Positions 18,033 to 27,603 are shown, counted from the stretch's first letter. The stretch is DNA of 64,000 nucleotides from Clostridium sulfidigenes (GCF_000732635.1 NZ_JPMD01000026.1:1-64000), one strand, 5' to 3'. Program-made: numbers and translations. Notes: a model not told the origin generated them from the letters alone.

Positions 18033-18084
18033 AAAAGGATATCTTAAAGCTATTAAAGTTAATAAGCTAAGATATCCTTTTATA
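18033..18084 (+). terminator. Terminator after the HxlR gene
   Basis: A 14-bp perfect stem AAAAGGATATCTTA/TAAGATATCCTTTT is followed by ATATT. The remaining interval up to 18392 contains the hairpin repeat listed next and no other gene I can support. Confidence 0.75.
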
Positions 18085-18190
18085 TTAAGCTTACAATTTA
18101 ATTTAGGTTTTAAAGTGTTAATAAAATAAGTTATAATGATTATTAGTAATGATAATTTAAGCTATTTAAATATGAATCTATTTTAAAATA

Positions 18191-18276
18191 TACCTATTTA
18201 AATAGGAAACTATATAAATATATAACTATTTAAATAGTTGTTCTGTTCATGCGGGTTTCAGGGGTTTGTCATTTAA
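18191..18276 (+). repeat. Hairpin repeat element, copy A
   Basis: Two palindromes, CCTATTTAAATAGG (18193-18206) and AACTATTTAAATAGTT (18224-18239), are followed by a conserved tail containing TTCATGCGGGTTT (18247-18259). From the second palindrome onward it matches copy B at 43171-43270 almost base for base. The first hairpin is present in both copies but with different sequence. A TATAAT at 18132-18137 could transcribe it. Function unknown: a small RNA or a non-autonomous mobile repeat are both possible. Confidence 0.6.
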
Positions 18277-18392
18277 GTAGAGCATTAAAAACATGCTAAA
18301 ATATGAAGAGCTAATAGCTATATTGTTAGTTCTTTTCATTAGTATGATAAGTTAAAAAGCAAACACATAAGAGGATTAAAAAGGAGCTTAAG

Positions 18393-18815
18393 ATGGAAAA
18401 CTACATAACTAAAGATAATGAATTTTATAATGATGTGGAGAATGCAGATAATTTAAATAAGTATAAATTAGATATAGATGAAGCAATAAAAACTATAATT
18501 TCTAAGGAAGATAGATTAGTTTTTGCCAGTGTAGTAAAGGTAGCTGATATTACTAATATTACTGTTTTTAAGTATCCTGAATTAAGAGGATATATTTTAG
18601 AAAAAATAAAGTTTGAAAAGGAAATTCAAGTTATAGATAAAAAAATAGATAGAGCTATAGCTAGATTAAATAAAGGAAATAGAAGAATTACTTTTATTTC
18701 ATTAATGAATAGTTGTAAATTTAACTCTGATCATATATATAATAATCCATACATAAAGGAGAAAATTAGAGCAGCTGTTATTGAAAACACTAGAGCCTTA
18801 TGTAAAAAGAAGTAG
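18393..18815 (+). CDS. Unknown 140-aa protein with an internal duplication
   Basis: I do not recognise a family. The protein is hydrophilic and helical. Two similar units are visible, one near residues 38-73 (RLVFASVVKVADITNITVFK...LRGYILEKI) and one near 95-131 (ITFISLMNSCKFNSDHIYNN...YIKEKI). Each looks like a small helix-turn-helix-like unit ending in a hydrophobic-basic helix. The ribosome site is AAAGGAGCTTAAG. The hairpin repeat copy A lies about 115 bases upstream. Confidence 0.6.
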   Translation: MENYITKDNEFYNDVENADNLNKYKLDIDEAIKTIISKEDRLVFASVVKVADITNITVFKYPELRGYILEKIKFEKEIQVIDKKIDRAIARLNKGNRRITFISLMNSCKFNSDHIYNNPYIKEKIRAAVIENTRALCKKK

Positions 18816-18819
18816 ATAT

Positions 18820-18849
18820 TTTACAAAAAAATATGTATTAGGGTATAAT
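18820..18849 (+). promoter_or_regulatory. Promoter of pepF
   Basis: TTTACA (18820-18825), an 18-base spacer and TATAAT (18844-18849). Confidence 0.55.
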
Positions 18850-18897
18850 AGTGATTAAGGAAAATTTTATCATTAAATAGTAATATGGAGGTGCAAT

Positions 18898-20655
18898 ATG
18901 GCAACAATGGAAAAGATAAAGACAAGAGAAGAAGTCGAAGAAAAATATAAATGGAAAGTAGATAAAATGTACGCCACTGATGAAAAGTGGGAAGAAGATT
19001 TTAAAAAATTAAAGGAAAAATCTCCAAGTCTTTTAGAATTTAAGGGACACCTTAGTATAGGAGCTAAACTATTAGATTACTTACATCAATATGAAGAGAT
19101 GGCAAGTTTATATGAGGATTTAGTAGTATATGCTCACTTAAGAAGTGATGAAAATAAATCTAACTCTAAATATCAAGTTATGATGGATAAAATATCTACT
19201 TTTGGAGCTGAATTTAGTGGATTAATTTCATTTTTCCTTCCAGAATTGTTAACTATGGAAGTGGAAGATATTAAGAAGCTTATAGAAAATACTTCTGGAT
19301 TGAAACATTATGAAAGATATATTACAAATATATTTGAAGGTAAACCTCATATTTTAAGTGAAGCAGAAGAGAATATATTAGCAAATGTTAGTGATTGTCT
19401 AAGTGCGCCAAGTAATATATTCACTATGCTTACTAATGCTGATATAACCTTTCCAAAAATAAAGGATGAAGATGGTAACGAAGTAGAGCTTACTGCTTCA
19501 AACTATTCAGTATTTATCACAAGTAAAGACAGAAAAGTCAGAAAAGAAGCCTTTGAGGTACTATTTAAAACTTATAAAAATTATGAAAACACCGTGTCAA
19601 CTTCTTATACTGCTTCTGTTAAGAACTTTATTTTTGAAAGTAAAATTAGAAAATATAACTCTTGTCTTGAAGCATCTTTAAAACCTAATAAAATTCCTGT
19701 GGAAGTATATAAAAATGTAGTAAACACAGTGAATAAAAGAATAGATTCCCTTCACAGATATGTAGAGTTAAAAAAGAAATTACTTAACTTAGATGAAATT
19801 CATATGTATGATTTATATGTGCCAATTATTGATGCACCAAAGTTTAATATAACTTTTGAAGAAGGAGTAGCTCTTTGTGAAAAAGCTCTAGAACCAATGG
19901 GGAAAGAGTATATTGATATCTTTAGTAAAGGTGTTAAAGAAGGTTGGATTGATGTTTATGAGAACAAGGGAAAAAGAGGAGGAGCTTACTCTAGTGGTAG
20001 CTATACCTCTATGCCATATATCTTATTAAACTATAAAAATCAAGTGAATGATGTGTCTACCTTAATTCATGAAATGGGGCATAGCATACACTCATATTAT
20101 TCAAGAAATAATCAACCATATACCTATGCTGATTATGAATTATTCTGTGCTGAAGTGGCATCTACTACTAATGAGTGTTTATTGATAGACTATTTAATAA
20201 AAAATGAAAAAGATAAAGCTAAAAGACTATATTTAATAAATCAACAACTTGAAGGAATTAGAACTACTGTATTCAGACAGACCATGTTTGCAGAGTTTGA
20301 AATGATTGTCCATGAAAAAATGGAGCATGGAGAAGCTTTATCTAGTGATGATTTATGTAAGATTTATCATGACTTAAATGTTAACTACTTTGGAGATACT
20401 ATGGTAGTGGATAGTGAAATTGACATTGAATGGGCAAGAATTCCTCATTTCTATAGAGATTTTTATGTATATCAATATGTAACAGGTTTTGCAGCAGCTA
20501 ACTCTTTCTATGAAAAAATTCTTAATGAAGGCGAAGAGGCAGTTGAAAAATATAAAGGCTTCTTAAAAGCTGGATGTAGTGACTATCCAATTGAAATACT
20601 AAAAAAAAGCTGGGGTAGATATGACTACACCAAAGCCTTTAGAAGATACTATTAA
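18898..20655 (+). CDS. pepF: Oligoendopeptidase F (M3 family zinc metallopeptidase)
   Basis: 585 aa, usual length. The zinc site HEMGH is at about residues 391-395, followed by ELFCAEVAST near 417 which supplies the third ligand. The C-terminal helical domain includes RIPHFYRDFYVYQYVTGFAAA, typical of PepF. It cleaves peptides of roughly 7-17 residues in the cytoplasm, in peptide turnover after uptake. It is monocistronic, with ATGGAGGTG as ribosome site. Confidence 0.95.
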   Translation: MATMEKIKTREEVEEKYKWKVDKMYATDEKWEEDFKKLKEKSPSLLEFKGHLSIGAKLLDYLHQYEEMASLYEDLVVYAHLRSDENKSNSKYQVMMDKISTFGAEFSGLISFFLPELLTMEVEDIKKLIENTSGLKHYERYITNIFEGKPHILSEAEENILANVSDCLSAPSNIFTMLTNADITFPKIKDEDGNEVELTASNYSVFITSKDRKVRKEAFEVLFKTYKNYENTVSTSYTASVKNFIFESKIRKYNSCLEASLKPNKIPVEVYKNVVNTVNKRIDSLHRYVELKKKLLNLDEIHMYDLYVPIIDAPKFNITFEEGVALCEKALEPMGKEYIDIFSKGVKEGWIDVYENKGKRGGAYSSGSYTSMPYILLNYKNQVNDVSTLIHEMGHSIHSYYSRNNQPYTYADYELFCAEVASTTNECLLIDYLIKNEKDKAKRLYLINQQLEGIRTTVFRQTMFAEFEMIVHEKMEHGEALSSDDLCKIYHDLNVNYFGDTMVVDSEIDIEWARIPHFYRDFYVYQYVTGFAAANSFYEKILNEGEEAVEKYKGFLKAGCSDYPIEILKKSWGRYDYTKAFRRYY

Positions 20656-20769
20656 TAGATTTGATGAACTTTTGGCTATGCTTGAAAAAGAATTATAAGA
20701 AAAATTATACTTGGAATATTGGAAAGTGAATTAAAATATATTAAGATTTTTTAGGTGATAATAGTAAAT

Positions 20770-20815
20770 AAAGATGATTTTAAAGTACATAATTACTTTA
20801 AAATCATCTTTATTT
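20770..20815. terminator. Bidirectional terminator between pepF and the FUSC gene
   Basis: An 18-bp perfect stem AAAGATGATTTTAAAGTA/TACTTTAAAATCATCTTT with loop CATAAT is flanked by A- and T-rich ends. Confidence 0.85.
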
Positions 20816-20867
20816 TTTATTGCAATATAAAAATTGCTATTATGTGTTTAGAAAATTATCAACTATA

Positions 20868-22559
20868 TTAAAGTTCACTAATGCATTTTTTCATATTAAA
20901 TGATAAGTGATTATAATATATGCTGTTTACTAATATTCTTTGATTATTTATGAAATTTTTTTCTTTACTGCAGTCTTTTCCAAAGTTAATTAGTTCCATT
21001 CTATCTTGTATAAAGGCAGGTAATAAAAATAGATTCATTATGCCATGTTCGCTTTCGCTATCCTTTATATCTTTAATCATTTGATTAACAAGTTCATTAT
21101 AGCTTTTTATTAACTTTTCACTACCATCCTTAATTTTATAAGGGAGTATGTACTTATTAACTAATAATGCTATTCCAGTTCCTATTATAACAAACATTAT
21201 TCTTATCAAAGTAATTTTAACAAGAGCACCAGATAATGCAATTGTAGCTATTGATGATACTGTAATGCATATAACTAAGTATTTGTAATTTGTTGCAAAA
21301 GGATTTAAATATCCAGTTAAAAGAATTATTAAAAATCTAGCATTAGGATTTTTTATTAAAGTAAATAAAATAATTATTAATAAAGCTCCTATTAATGTTC
21401 CTTCTATTCTTTGCCTTGATTTTATCTTACAGTTCTCTGAGTATGGTTGAATTAAGGCAAATATAGTATAAGTAAGCCATCTTCCTTCTGGTAGCTTAAA
21501 ATATTCAGTTATAAAAGCTGTTAAAGCACCAGCAATACCTAATTTTACTCCATAGGATACTCTTAAGTCCCTTATACTAAAATTTCTTTTTTGAATATGT
21601 AAATTTTGAAAGTGATTTGGTATTCTCTCATTATAGTCTATAGAAATTTTATTTTTTTTATTTAAATTTTCCATTTCGCACATTAGGCTGCTTAGTGTTT
21701 CTATTATGTTTTTAAATTCTTGTACATATAGCATATTTGAGTCAATATTTAAGTAATTTACACATAAATTATTAGAATTATAGTTTTTATCTTTTATATT
21801 TTTCAAGGAAGTGTATAAATCTCCTAAAAAATATATATAGTTTTCGTTTTTATTTTCAAGTTTTAATTTATCTAATAAAATATTAAATCGTTCTATTGTA
21901 CATATTATATTAGTTATAATTTTTCCATCATTAGTTAAATAAAAGTTCTTTACTCTTTTATCATACACCATCTTTTTTAAAGTTTTTATAGATTCTTCTA
22001 TACTTAAGTTGATAGTGTTTAAATCTAAGTTTTCTTTTAATAGATTAAGTTTTAATAATACATTTTCTAAAATGTTGTCTACTTTTTTCATACCTACTTT
22101 GGACATTTTATCTTTATTAGCTAACAATTGAATGGCCATGGTAAACAATGCTCCAAAAGCTAATGCTAATATTCTCTTTAAAAAGTTATTACCATGCACT
22201 GGAGTATATAGCATAAATAAGTATTGAAGTCCAAAAGGTACAACAATAGATTTTCTTAAATTATAACTGAATAGATATACTAGGGTAAATAGTACTAGAA
22301 AATTTACAATTAAACCTATCCATATATTACCAGATGATAAAAATGCGGATATTCCTAAAATTAAATTTATAACTAATAATTTACTTAAACTAGCCCATAG
22401 GCATGTTGTTAAATCTCTTTCTAATAAACATAAGGCTACTGTTATTATTCCAACTCCAAGAAGTTTATTGGCATCACCAAAAATACCAATAAAAACATTA
22501 ATGAATAAGATAATAGCAATAAATAATATGGTTTTTGTTAATACATTCTTTTTATTCAT
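20868..22559 (-). CDS. FUSC/aromatic acid exporter-family membrane protein (first copy)
   Basis: 563 aa. An N-terminal bundle of about six membrane segments is followed by a soluble region (about 155-330) and a second membrane bundle (about 340-480) that contains the FUSC-like signature LPEGRWLTYTIFALIQPY. The family includes putative efflux proteins for aromatic acids and other organic anions; the substrate here is unknown. A paralogue with the same plan lies at 37867-39672. It reads leftward, divergent from the MATE gene. Confidence 0.8.
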   Translation of the reverse strand: MNKKNVLTKTILFIAIILFINVFIGIFGDANKLLGVGIITVALCLLERDLTTCLWASLSKLLVINLILGISAFLSSGNIWIGLIVNFLVLFTLVYLFSYNLRKSIVVPFGLQYLFMLYTPVHGNNFLKRILALAFGALFTMAIQLLANKDKMSKVGMKKVDNILENVLLKLNLLKENLDLNTINLSIEESIKTLKKMVYDKRVKNFYLTNDGKIITNIICTIERFNILLDKLKLENKNENYIYFLGDLYTSLKNIKDKNYNSNNLCVNYLNIDSNMLYVQEFKNIIETLSSLMCEMENLNKKNKISIDYNERIPNHFQNLHIQKRNFSIRDLRVSYGVKLGIAGALTAFITEYFKLPEGRWLTYTIFALIQPYSENCKIKSRQRIEGTLIGALLIIILFTLIKNPNARFLIILLTGYLNPFATNYKYLVICITVSSIATIALSGALVKITLIRIMFVIIGTGIALLVNKYILPYKIKDGSEKLIKSYNELVNQMIKDIKDSESEHGIMNLFLLPAFIQDRMELINFGKDCSKEKNFINNQRILVNSIYYNHLSFNMKKCISEL

Positions 22560-22760
22560 TCTACTTCTCTCCTTTTTTGATATACAAGAAGCAATATTAT
22601 CATAAATAAAATATAAATTGCAATAATAAATTTAATTATTTTTATTTAGATCCTTATTTTATCTAATTAGCATATACGTGGGTGTGAAATATTTACAAAG
22701 ATAATAACAATCTATTCATTAGATAGATATATAATTTATGGATATATATGAAAAAAACTA

Positions 22761-22791
22761 TTGACTCTATACTAAGGATAGACTTTATTAT
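22761..22791 (+). promoter_or_regulatory. MerR-type promoter/operator of the MATE gene
   Basis: TTGACT (22761-22766) and TATTAT (22786-22791) are 19 bases apart. The spacer carries the dyad TCTATACTAAGGATAGA (14 of 17 positions symmetric), the arrangement recognised by BmrR/BltR-type activators. The MerR protein at 24240, immediately downstream of the pump, is the likely activator. Confidence 0.7.
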
Positions 22792-22827
22792 GTATAAGGT
22801 AGTATAAAAAACAAAGGAGAATAAAGT

Positions 22828-24147
22828 ATGGAAAAAGAGAATAGATTGAAAGAGTTTTTTAAATATGCAGTGCCTTCTGCCCTTGCCATGTTCATATCAT
22901 CTTTATATACAGTAGTAGATGGAATATTTGTTGGTCAAGGTGTTGGTGATTTAGCATTGGCAGCAGTAAATATTGTACTTCCCTTTACCGTGATGTTATT
23001 TGGACTTGCTTCAATGTTTGCCATAGGTGGAGGAACGTTAGTATCGAAAAACATAGGTGCAAATAATATAGATAGAGCAGTAATTATTTTTAGACAAGTA
23101 TTTAAGTTTCTTTTAATAACTAGCGGCATTATAAGTATTATATGTATTATATTCACAGAACAAATAGTAACTATTTTAGGAGCAACAACTAGTTTGAAAG
23201 GATTAGCAGTGGAATATTTAAGATTTTATGCAATCTTTTGTATCCCTAACTTGATAGGAATAGTACTAAGTAGTTTTGTAAGAAATGATGGAAGGCCAAA
23301 GCTTGCCATGATATCAACAATTGCAGGAGCAGTAACTAATATTATCTTAGATTATATATTTATATTTAAATTTGGATTAGGCATAAAGGGAGCTGCAATA
23401 GCTACAGGCCTTGGTCAAATTATTACAGTATCTGTGTTATTGCCACATTTTATTATGAAGAAAGGTTATTTAACCTTTGGTAATGTAAAAATAAATAAAA
23501 GGGATTTAAAAGAATTTTGTTTAATAGGATTTCCGTCTTTTTTTGCTCAAGGAAGTTATTCAATAATGGTATTAATACATAATATTGTTTTAGTTATGTT
23601 TATTGGAGAAAAAGGAATTTCAGCCTATAGTATAATTAACTATATAACAACAAATATATATATGGTTCTTTATGGCTTGACTTTAGGAGTACAACCTCTT
23701 ATTAGCTATAATTTTGGTAAAAAAGATGGAGAACAAATGCTAGGATTTTTCAAGATAACATGTATATCTTCAACAATAATTAGTGGTTTCTCTGTTATAA
23801 TATGTTTTATATTTGGTCCAGCACTTATAGGTATATTTACAGCAGATCCTGTAATTGCAAATCTTGCATATATAGCGCTTAGAATAGCAAGTGTAAGTTA
23901 TTTTGCCGTTGGAATAAATTTAAATACATTAGTTTATTTCCAAGCCTTAGAGATGCCAAAATACTCAAATTTAAGTTGTCTTTTAAGGTCTGTTATTTAC
24001 TTGCCAATTTCACTAATGATACTTTATAAAGTCTTTGGAGCGAATGGAATTTGGGCAGGTACAATATTATCGGAAAGCCTTACATTTATAACTATAAGTA
24101 TAGTGGCTAATATAAGAGTATCTACTAAAGAAGTATTAAGTGCATAA
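22828..24147 (+). CDS. MATE-family multidrug efflux transporter
   Basis: 439 aa with 12 membrane segments in two homologous halves, each beginning with the MATE-type pattern (AVPSALAMFISSLYTVVDGIFVGQ near 13; LIGFPSFFAQGSYSIMVLIHN near 230). It is a cation-coupled exporter of drugs or metabolites in the DinF/NorM-like clostridial branch. Its promoter has MerR-type geometry, and a MerR regulator follows after a terminator, which together suggest drug-inducible expression. Confidence 0.9.
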   Translation: MEKENRLKEFFKYAVPSALAMFISSLYTVVDGIFVGQGVGDLALAAVNIVLPFTVMLFGLASMFAIGGGTLVSKNIGANNIDRAVIIFRQVFKFLLITSGIISIICIIFTEQIVTILGATTSLKGLAVEYLRFYAIFCIPNLIGIVLSSFVRNDGRPKLAMISTIAGAVTNIILDYIFIFKFGLGIKGAAIATGLGQIITVSVLLPHFIMKKGYLTFGNVKINKRDLKEFCLIGFPSFFAQGSYSIMVLIHNIVLVMFIGEKGISAYSIINYITTNIYMVLYGLTLGVQPLISYNFGKKDGEQMLGFFKITCISSTIISGFSVIICFIFGPALIGIFTADPVIANLAYIALRIASVSYFAVGINLNTLVYFQALEMPKYSNLSCLLRSVIYLPISLMILYKVFGANGIWAGTILSESLTFITISIVANIRVSTKEVLSA

Positions 24148-24163
24148 AATTTAGAATAGTAGA

Positions 24164-24202
24164 GGGCTGCCCAAAATTTAAGGATTTTGGGCAGCCTATT
24201 TT
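24164..24202 (+). terminator. Terminator after the MATE gene
   Basis: The arms AGGGCTGCCCAAAAT and ATTTTGGGCAGCCT are followed by ATTTTT. Confidence 0.85.
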
Positions 24203-24239
24203 TGAAATTTAGGATATAATAATAATGGGGTGAGAGTAT

Positions 24240-25067
24240 ATGGATACAAGATTTTCAATTGGTGAAGTATCTAAATTACATAATATTTCTATACAAACAT
24301 TAAGGCATTATGACAAAATTGGATTGTTAAAGCCGGCCTATGTAAATGAAAAGAGTAAGTATAGATACTACTCAGTAAAACACTTTATAATTTTAGATTT
24401 GATAAAACAATGTAAAGCTATGGGGTTATCTCTAGATGAAATAAAAATACTAGTGAATAATTACACTTCCATTAACTCCATTTTAGATATAATAACAAAG
24501 CAAAAAGAAATAGTAGAAGAAAAGATAAAAGAGTTAGATAGCATAAAAAATAATATATGTTTTTTAGAGGATAGAATTCAAACAGTATTAAAAGAGGGAA
24601 TAAATGAGCCTTTCATAAAATATTGTACTGAAAGAAAATTTATAAAATATAGTAATACCCATAGATATACAGAAGAATTTGAAATAAATCTATCTAAAAC
24701 CTTAGGATATATTGAAAAAAAGTATGGAAGCACTAATAAAGAGTTAGTTTTTCCAACATCTTATGAAGACTTTAAAAATCAAGAAAAGTTAACTTATAAT
24801 AATTTAATGATAAGTATAAATGAAAGCATGGATATAGATGAAAAGAAAGTAATTACACTAAAATCAGGAAATTATATTACAATAAATTTTGATGATGATT
24901 ATAAAGATACAAGTAAATATTACAGAAAGTTAGTTGAGTATATTGAAAAAAATAATATAATAGTTAGTGGAAGTTTTTACGAGATATACATAATGACAAG
25001 ATGCGGAATAGATAAAGAAGAAAAAGCTTTAGGACAAATTCAAATTTTAATAGATGAGAATAAGTAA
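24240..25067 (+). CDS. MerR-family multidrug-sensing regulator (BmrR/BltR-like)
   Basis: 275 aa. The N-terminal winged helix (FSIGEVSKLHNISIQTLRHYDKIGLLKP) is followed by a coiled coil (about 80-115) and a C-terminal ligand-binding domain of GyrI/BmrR type (about 125-275). The sensing domain differs from that of the TipA-like regulator at 13456. It is the probable activator of the MATE gene just upstream. The ribosome site is weak (GGGGTGAG). Confidence 0.85.
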   Translation: MDTRFSIGEVSKLHNISIQTLRHYDKIGLLKPAYVNEKSKYRYYSVKHFIILDLIKQCKAMGLSLDEIKILVNNYTSINSILDIITKQKEIVEEKIKELDSIKNNICFLEDRIQTVLKEGINEPFIKYCTERKFIKYSNTHRYTEEFEINLSKTLGYIEKKYGSTNKELVFPTSYEDFKNQEKLTYNNLMISINESMDIDEKKVITLKSGNYITINFDDDYKDTSKYYRKLVEYIEKNNIIVSGSFYEIYIMTRCGIDKEEKALGQIQILIDENK

Positions 25068-25095
25068 TTTTAAATGACAATATAGGAGAGATAGC

Positions 25096-25650
25096 ATGAA
25101 GAACATTTATTTAATTAGACATTGTAAGGCATATGGACAGCCAGCTGAGGCAGAGTTAACAGAGGTTGGTATAGATCAAGCGCTAGAATTAAAGGACTAT
25201 TTACTAAAGTATAGTATTAATTATATTGTATCTAGTCCCTATGTAAGGGCTATAAAGACAATAACACCCTTTGCAAAGCATTTAGGGTTAGAAGTAAATA
25301 TTGATGAAAGAGTAAGAGAAAAGTTATTGATACCTTATGTGGTAGATGATTACACACCTTATTTATTAGCAGCATATGAAGATATGGATATAACCTTTCA
25401 TGGAGGAGAATCTTCAAATGAAGCTACTAAAAGGGCTATTGAAGCTTTAACTGATATTTTAAAGCTAGAAGAGGAAAGTGTAGCAATAGTAACCCATGGA
25501 GAGTTATTTTCTTTAATAATGAGGTACTTTGATAAGGTTTCAGGTTTTGATTTTTGGAAGAACTTAAGTAATCCAGATGTATATTTATTGAGATTTGAAA
25601 CTAATGATATAAAAAGTATAGTAGATATTAAGAGAGTATGGAAGGCTTAG
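25096..25650 (+). CDS. Histidine phosphatase superfamily protein
   Basis: 184 aa. The phosphoacceptor motif appears as IRHCKA with catalytic His9; most family members have RHG, so Cys10 is a variation. SSPYVRAIKTI near 47-57 supplies the second Arg, and VTHGEL near 133-138 the second His, so the active site is otherwise complete. Substrate unknown; candidates are a phosphoglycerate mutase-like or sugar-phosphate phosphatase. The start is 28 bases after the MerR gene, so the two may be cotranscribed. Confidence 0.8.
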   Translation: MKNIYLIRHCKAYGQPAEAELTEVGIDQALELKDYLLKYSINYIVSSPYVRAIKTITPFAKHLGLEVNIDERVREKLLIPYVVDDYTPYLLAAYEDMDITFHGGESSNEATKRAIEALTDILKLEEESVAIVTHGELFSLIMRYFDKVSGFDFWKNLSNPDVYLLRFETNDIKSIVDIKRVWKA

Positions 25651-25689
25651 AATAAGATAAAAATTTTCTTTGAAGAAACATAATAGATT

Positions 25690-25718
25690 TTGTTAAAAGA
25701 AACCAAATTACATATAAT
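25690..25718 (+). promoter_or_regulatory. Promoter of the Bce-type regulator operon
   Basis: TTGTTA (25690-25695), a 17-base spacer and TATAAT (25713-25718). Confidence 0.55.
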
Positions 25719-25739
25719 TATAGATGAGGTGGTTAACTT

Positions 25740-26411
25740 ATGAAAGAAAAGATTTTTATTATTGAAGATGAAGAAAAGATTAGAAGAGAACTAGGTACTT
25801 TTTTAAATAGATATGGATATGACATTGTAACCTCTGATAATTTTGAGAACATAGTAGAGGAGGCTTTAGAGGCAGAACCTAATTTAATATTATTAGATAT
25901 TAATTTACCATATTATGATGGATACTATATCTGTAGAGAAATAAGAAAAACCTCTAGTGTGCCTATTATTGTTGTAACTAGTAGAGATAGTGATATGGAC
26001 GAATTAATGAGTATGAATCTAGGGGCTGATGATTTTATTACTAAACCATATAACACTGAAATATTATTAGCTAGGATTGCATCAATTATTAGAAGAACTT
26101 ATAGAAGTAATGATATGGAGATTTTTCCTTGTAGAGAACTTAAATATAATATTTCTACCAGTGAAATAGAGTTTGATGATAAAAAACAAGAATTAACTAA
26201 AAATGAAAGTAAAATTCTATATACATTAATTAAAAACAAAGAAAAAATAGTATCTAGAGATGAACTTATGAAATGTCTATGGCAATCTGATGAGTTTGTA
26301 GATGATAATACCTTAACTGTAAACATAAATAGGCTAAGAAAAAAACTAGATGAAATAGGAGCTGTTGGATATTTACAAACTAAAAGAGGACAGGGGTATA
26401 TTTTAGGTTAA
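25740..26411 (+). CDS. OmpR-family response regulator, BceR type
   Basis: 223 aa. The receiver domain has phospho-acceptor Asp53 (LLDINLPYYDG), an acidic pocket EDEE near 9-12 and Lys in FITKPYNTEI. The C-terminal winged helix ends with VNINRLRKKLDEIG...TKRGQGYIL. It forms one unit with the kinase that starts 39 bases later and the ABC transporter after that, the standard arrangement of peptide-antibiotic detoxification modules. Confidence 0.9.
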   Translation: MKEKIFIIEDEEKIRRELGTFLNRYGYDIVTSDNFENIVEEALEAEPNLILLDINLPYYDGYYICREIRKTSSVPIIVVTSRDSDMDELMSMNLGADDFITKPYNTEILLARIASIIRRTYRSNDMEIFPCRELKYNISTSEIEFDDKKQELTKNESKILYTLIKNKEKIVSRDELMKCLWQSDEFVDDNTLTVNINRLRKKLDEIGAVGYLQTKRGQGYILG

Positions 26412-26450
26412 AACATTAAAATAATTTAAACCTAAAGGAAGGAAATTTTA

Positions 26451-27509
26451 ATGAATATTAAAGAATATATAAAAGAAAAAATAGTTTTTTTGATTATAAA
26501 TTCAATAATTTTTCTATTTACAGGAATATTGTTAAAAGCATTAAAGGTAGATATATATGCCATTTTTTTTGTGGAGGTTCTGAATTTTATAGGCTCATCA
26601 CTGTTTTATATATTTGATTATTTTACAAAAAGAAAATTTTATAATAATCTTTTACAAGGCTTAAATAATCTAGATAAGAAATATCTTATTTCTGAAGTTA
26701 TAGAGGAGCCTAACTTCTTAGAGGGAAGAATTTTATACGAAGTAATTCAAGAGACAGATAAGGCTATGAATGATGAAATATCTACATTAACCATTAAAAA
26801 TAGTGAATATAAAGATTATATAGAGTTGTGGGTTCATGAAATTAAAACACCTATTGCATCTAGTAGATTAACCATAGAGAATAACCCATCTCCCATTACA
26901 AAGAGTATAGAGGAAGATTTAGACAAGGTAGAAAATTATATAGAGCAAGCTCTTTTTTATACTAGAAGTAATAATATAGAGAAGGACTATATGATTAGAG
27001 AAATAAGTCTTAAAAACTGTATTAATGCAACAATAAAAAGGAATGCTAGAGTTCTTATTGAGAAAGGAATTAAAATTGAAATTGATAATGTAGATAAAAC
27101 CGTTTATGCGGATAGTAAATGGGTAGAATTTATATTAAATCAGATTTTATCAAATTCTATTAAATATATGAAATTCCCTAAAAGTGTTAGAAAAAACTCA
27201 ATAGATAAAGAGAATAAAAAACAAGACACTATTAAAATATATTGCATAGAAAAGGCAGAGGACATTATTCTAAACATAGAAGATAATGGTATAGGTATTG
27301 GCGAAAGTTCCATTGGTAAAGTATTTGAAAAAGGATATACTGGAGAAAATGGAAGAATCTTTGGAAAATCCACAGGAATAGGCTTATACCTTTGTAAAAA
27401 TCTCTGTGAAAAATTAGGGCTTGGTATAAAGATAAGGTCTAAAGCTTATAAAGGTACTACAGTATCTATCTTGTTTCCTATAAATAAAATGTTCATATTA
27501 AAAGATTAA
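26451..27509 (+). CDS. Intramembrane-sensing histidine kinase, BceS type
   Basis: 352 aa. Two membrane helices (about 14-30 and 36-54) are joined by only a few residues, so there is no extracellular sensor domain, as in BceS-type kinases that take their signal from the ABC transporter. The H box is WVHEIKTPIA with His129. The ATPase domain has the N box NQILSNSIKY, G1 DNGIGIG and G2 GKSTGIGLYLC. Confidence 0.9.
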   Translation: MNIKEYIKEKIVFLIINSIIFLFTGILLKALKVDIYAIFFVEVLNFIGSSLFYIFDYFTKRKFYNNLLQGLNNLDKKYLISEVIEEPNFLEGRILYEVIQETDKAMNDEISTLTIKNSEYKDYIELWVHEIKTPIASSRLTIENNPSPITKSIEEDLDKVENYIEQALFYTRSNNIEKDYMIREISLKNCINATIKRNARVLIEKGIKIEIDNVDKTVYADSKWVEFILNQILSNSIKYMKFPKSVRKNSIDKENKKQDTIKIYCIEKAEDIILNIEDNGIGIGESSIGKVFEKGYTGENGRIFGKSTGIGLYLCKNLCEKLGLGIKIRSKAYKGTTVSILFPINKMFILKD

Positions 27510-27546
27510 CCTAACAAAAACGTAAGATTTCTGTTAGGTTTTTCTA
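27508..27546 (+). terminator. Terminator between the kinase and the ABC transporter genes
   Basis: AACCTAACA pairs with TGTTAGGTT and is followed by TTTC. A separate regulated promoter for the transporter is likely downstream; a TACATGTA palindrome at 27564-27571 is a candidate regulator site. Confidence 0.65.
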
Positions 27547-27603
27547 TGGATGGATATTTTCTATACATGTAATATATAGGTATAGAGAACAGGAGGAAAG
27601 AAA

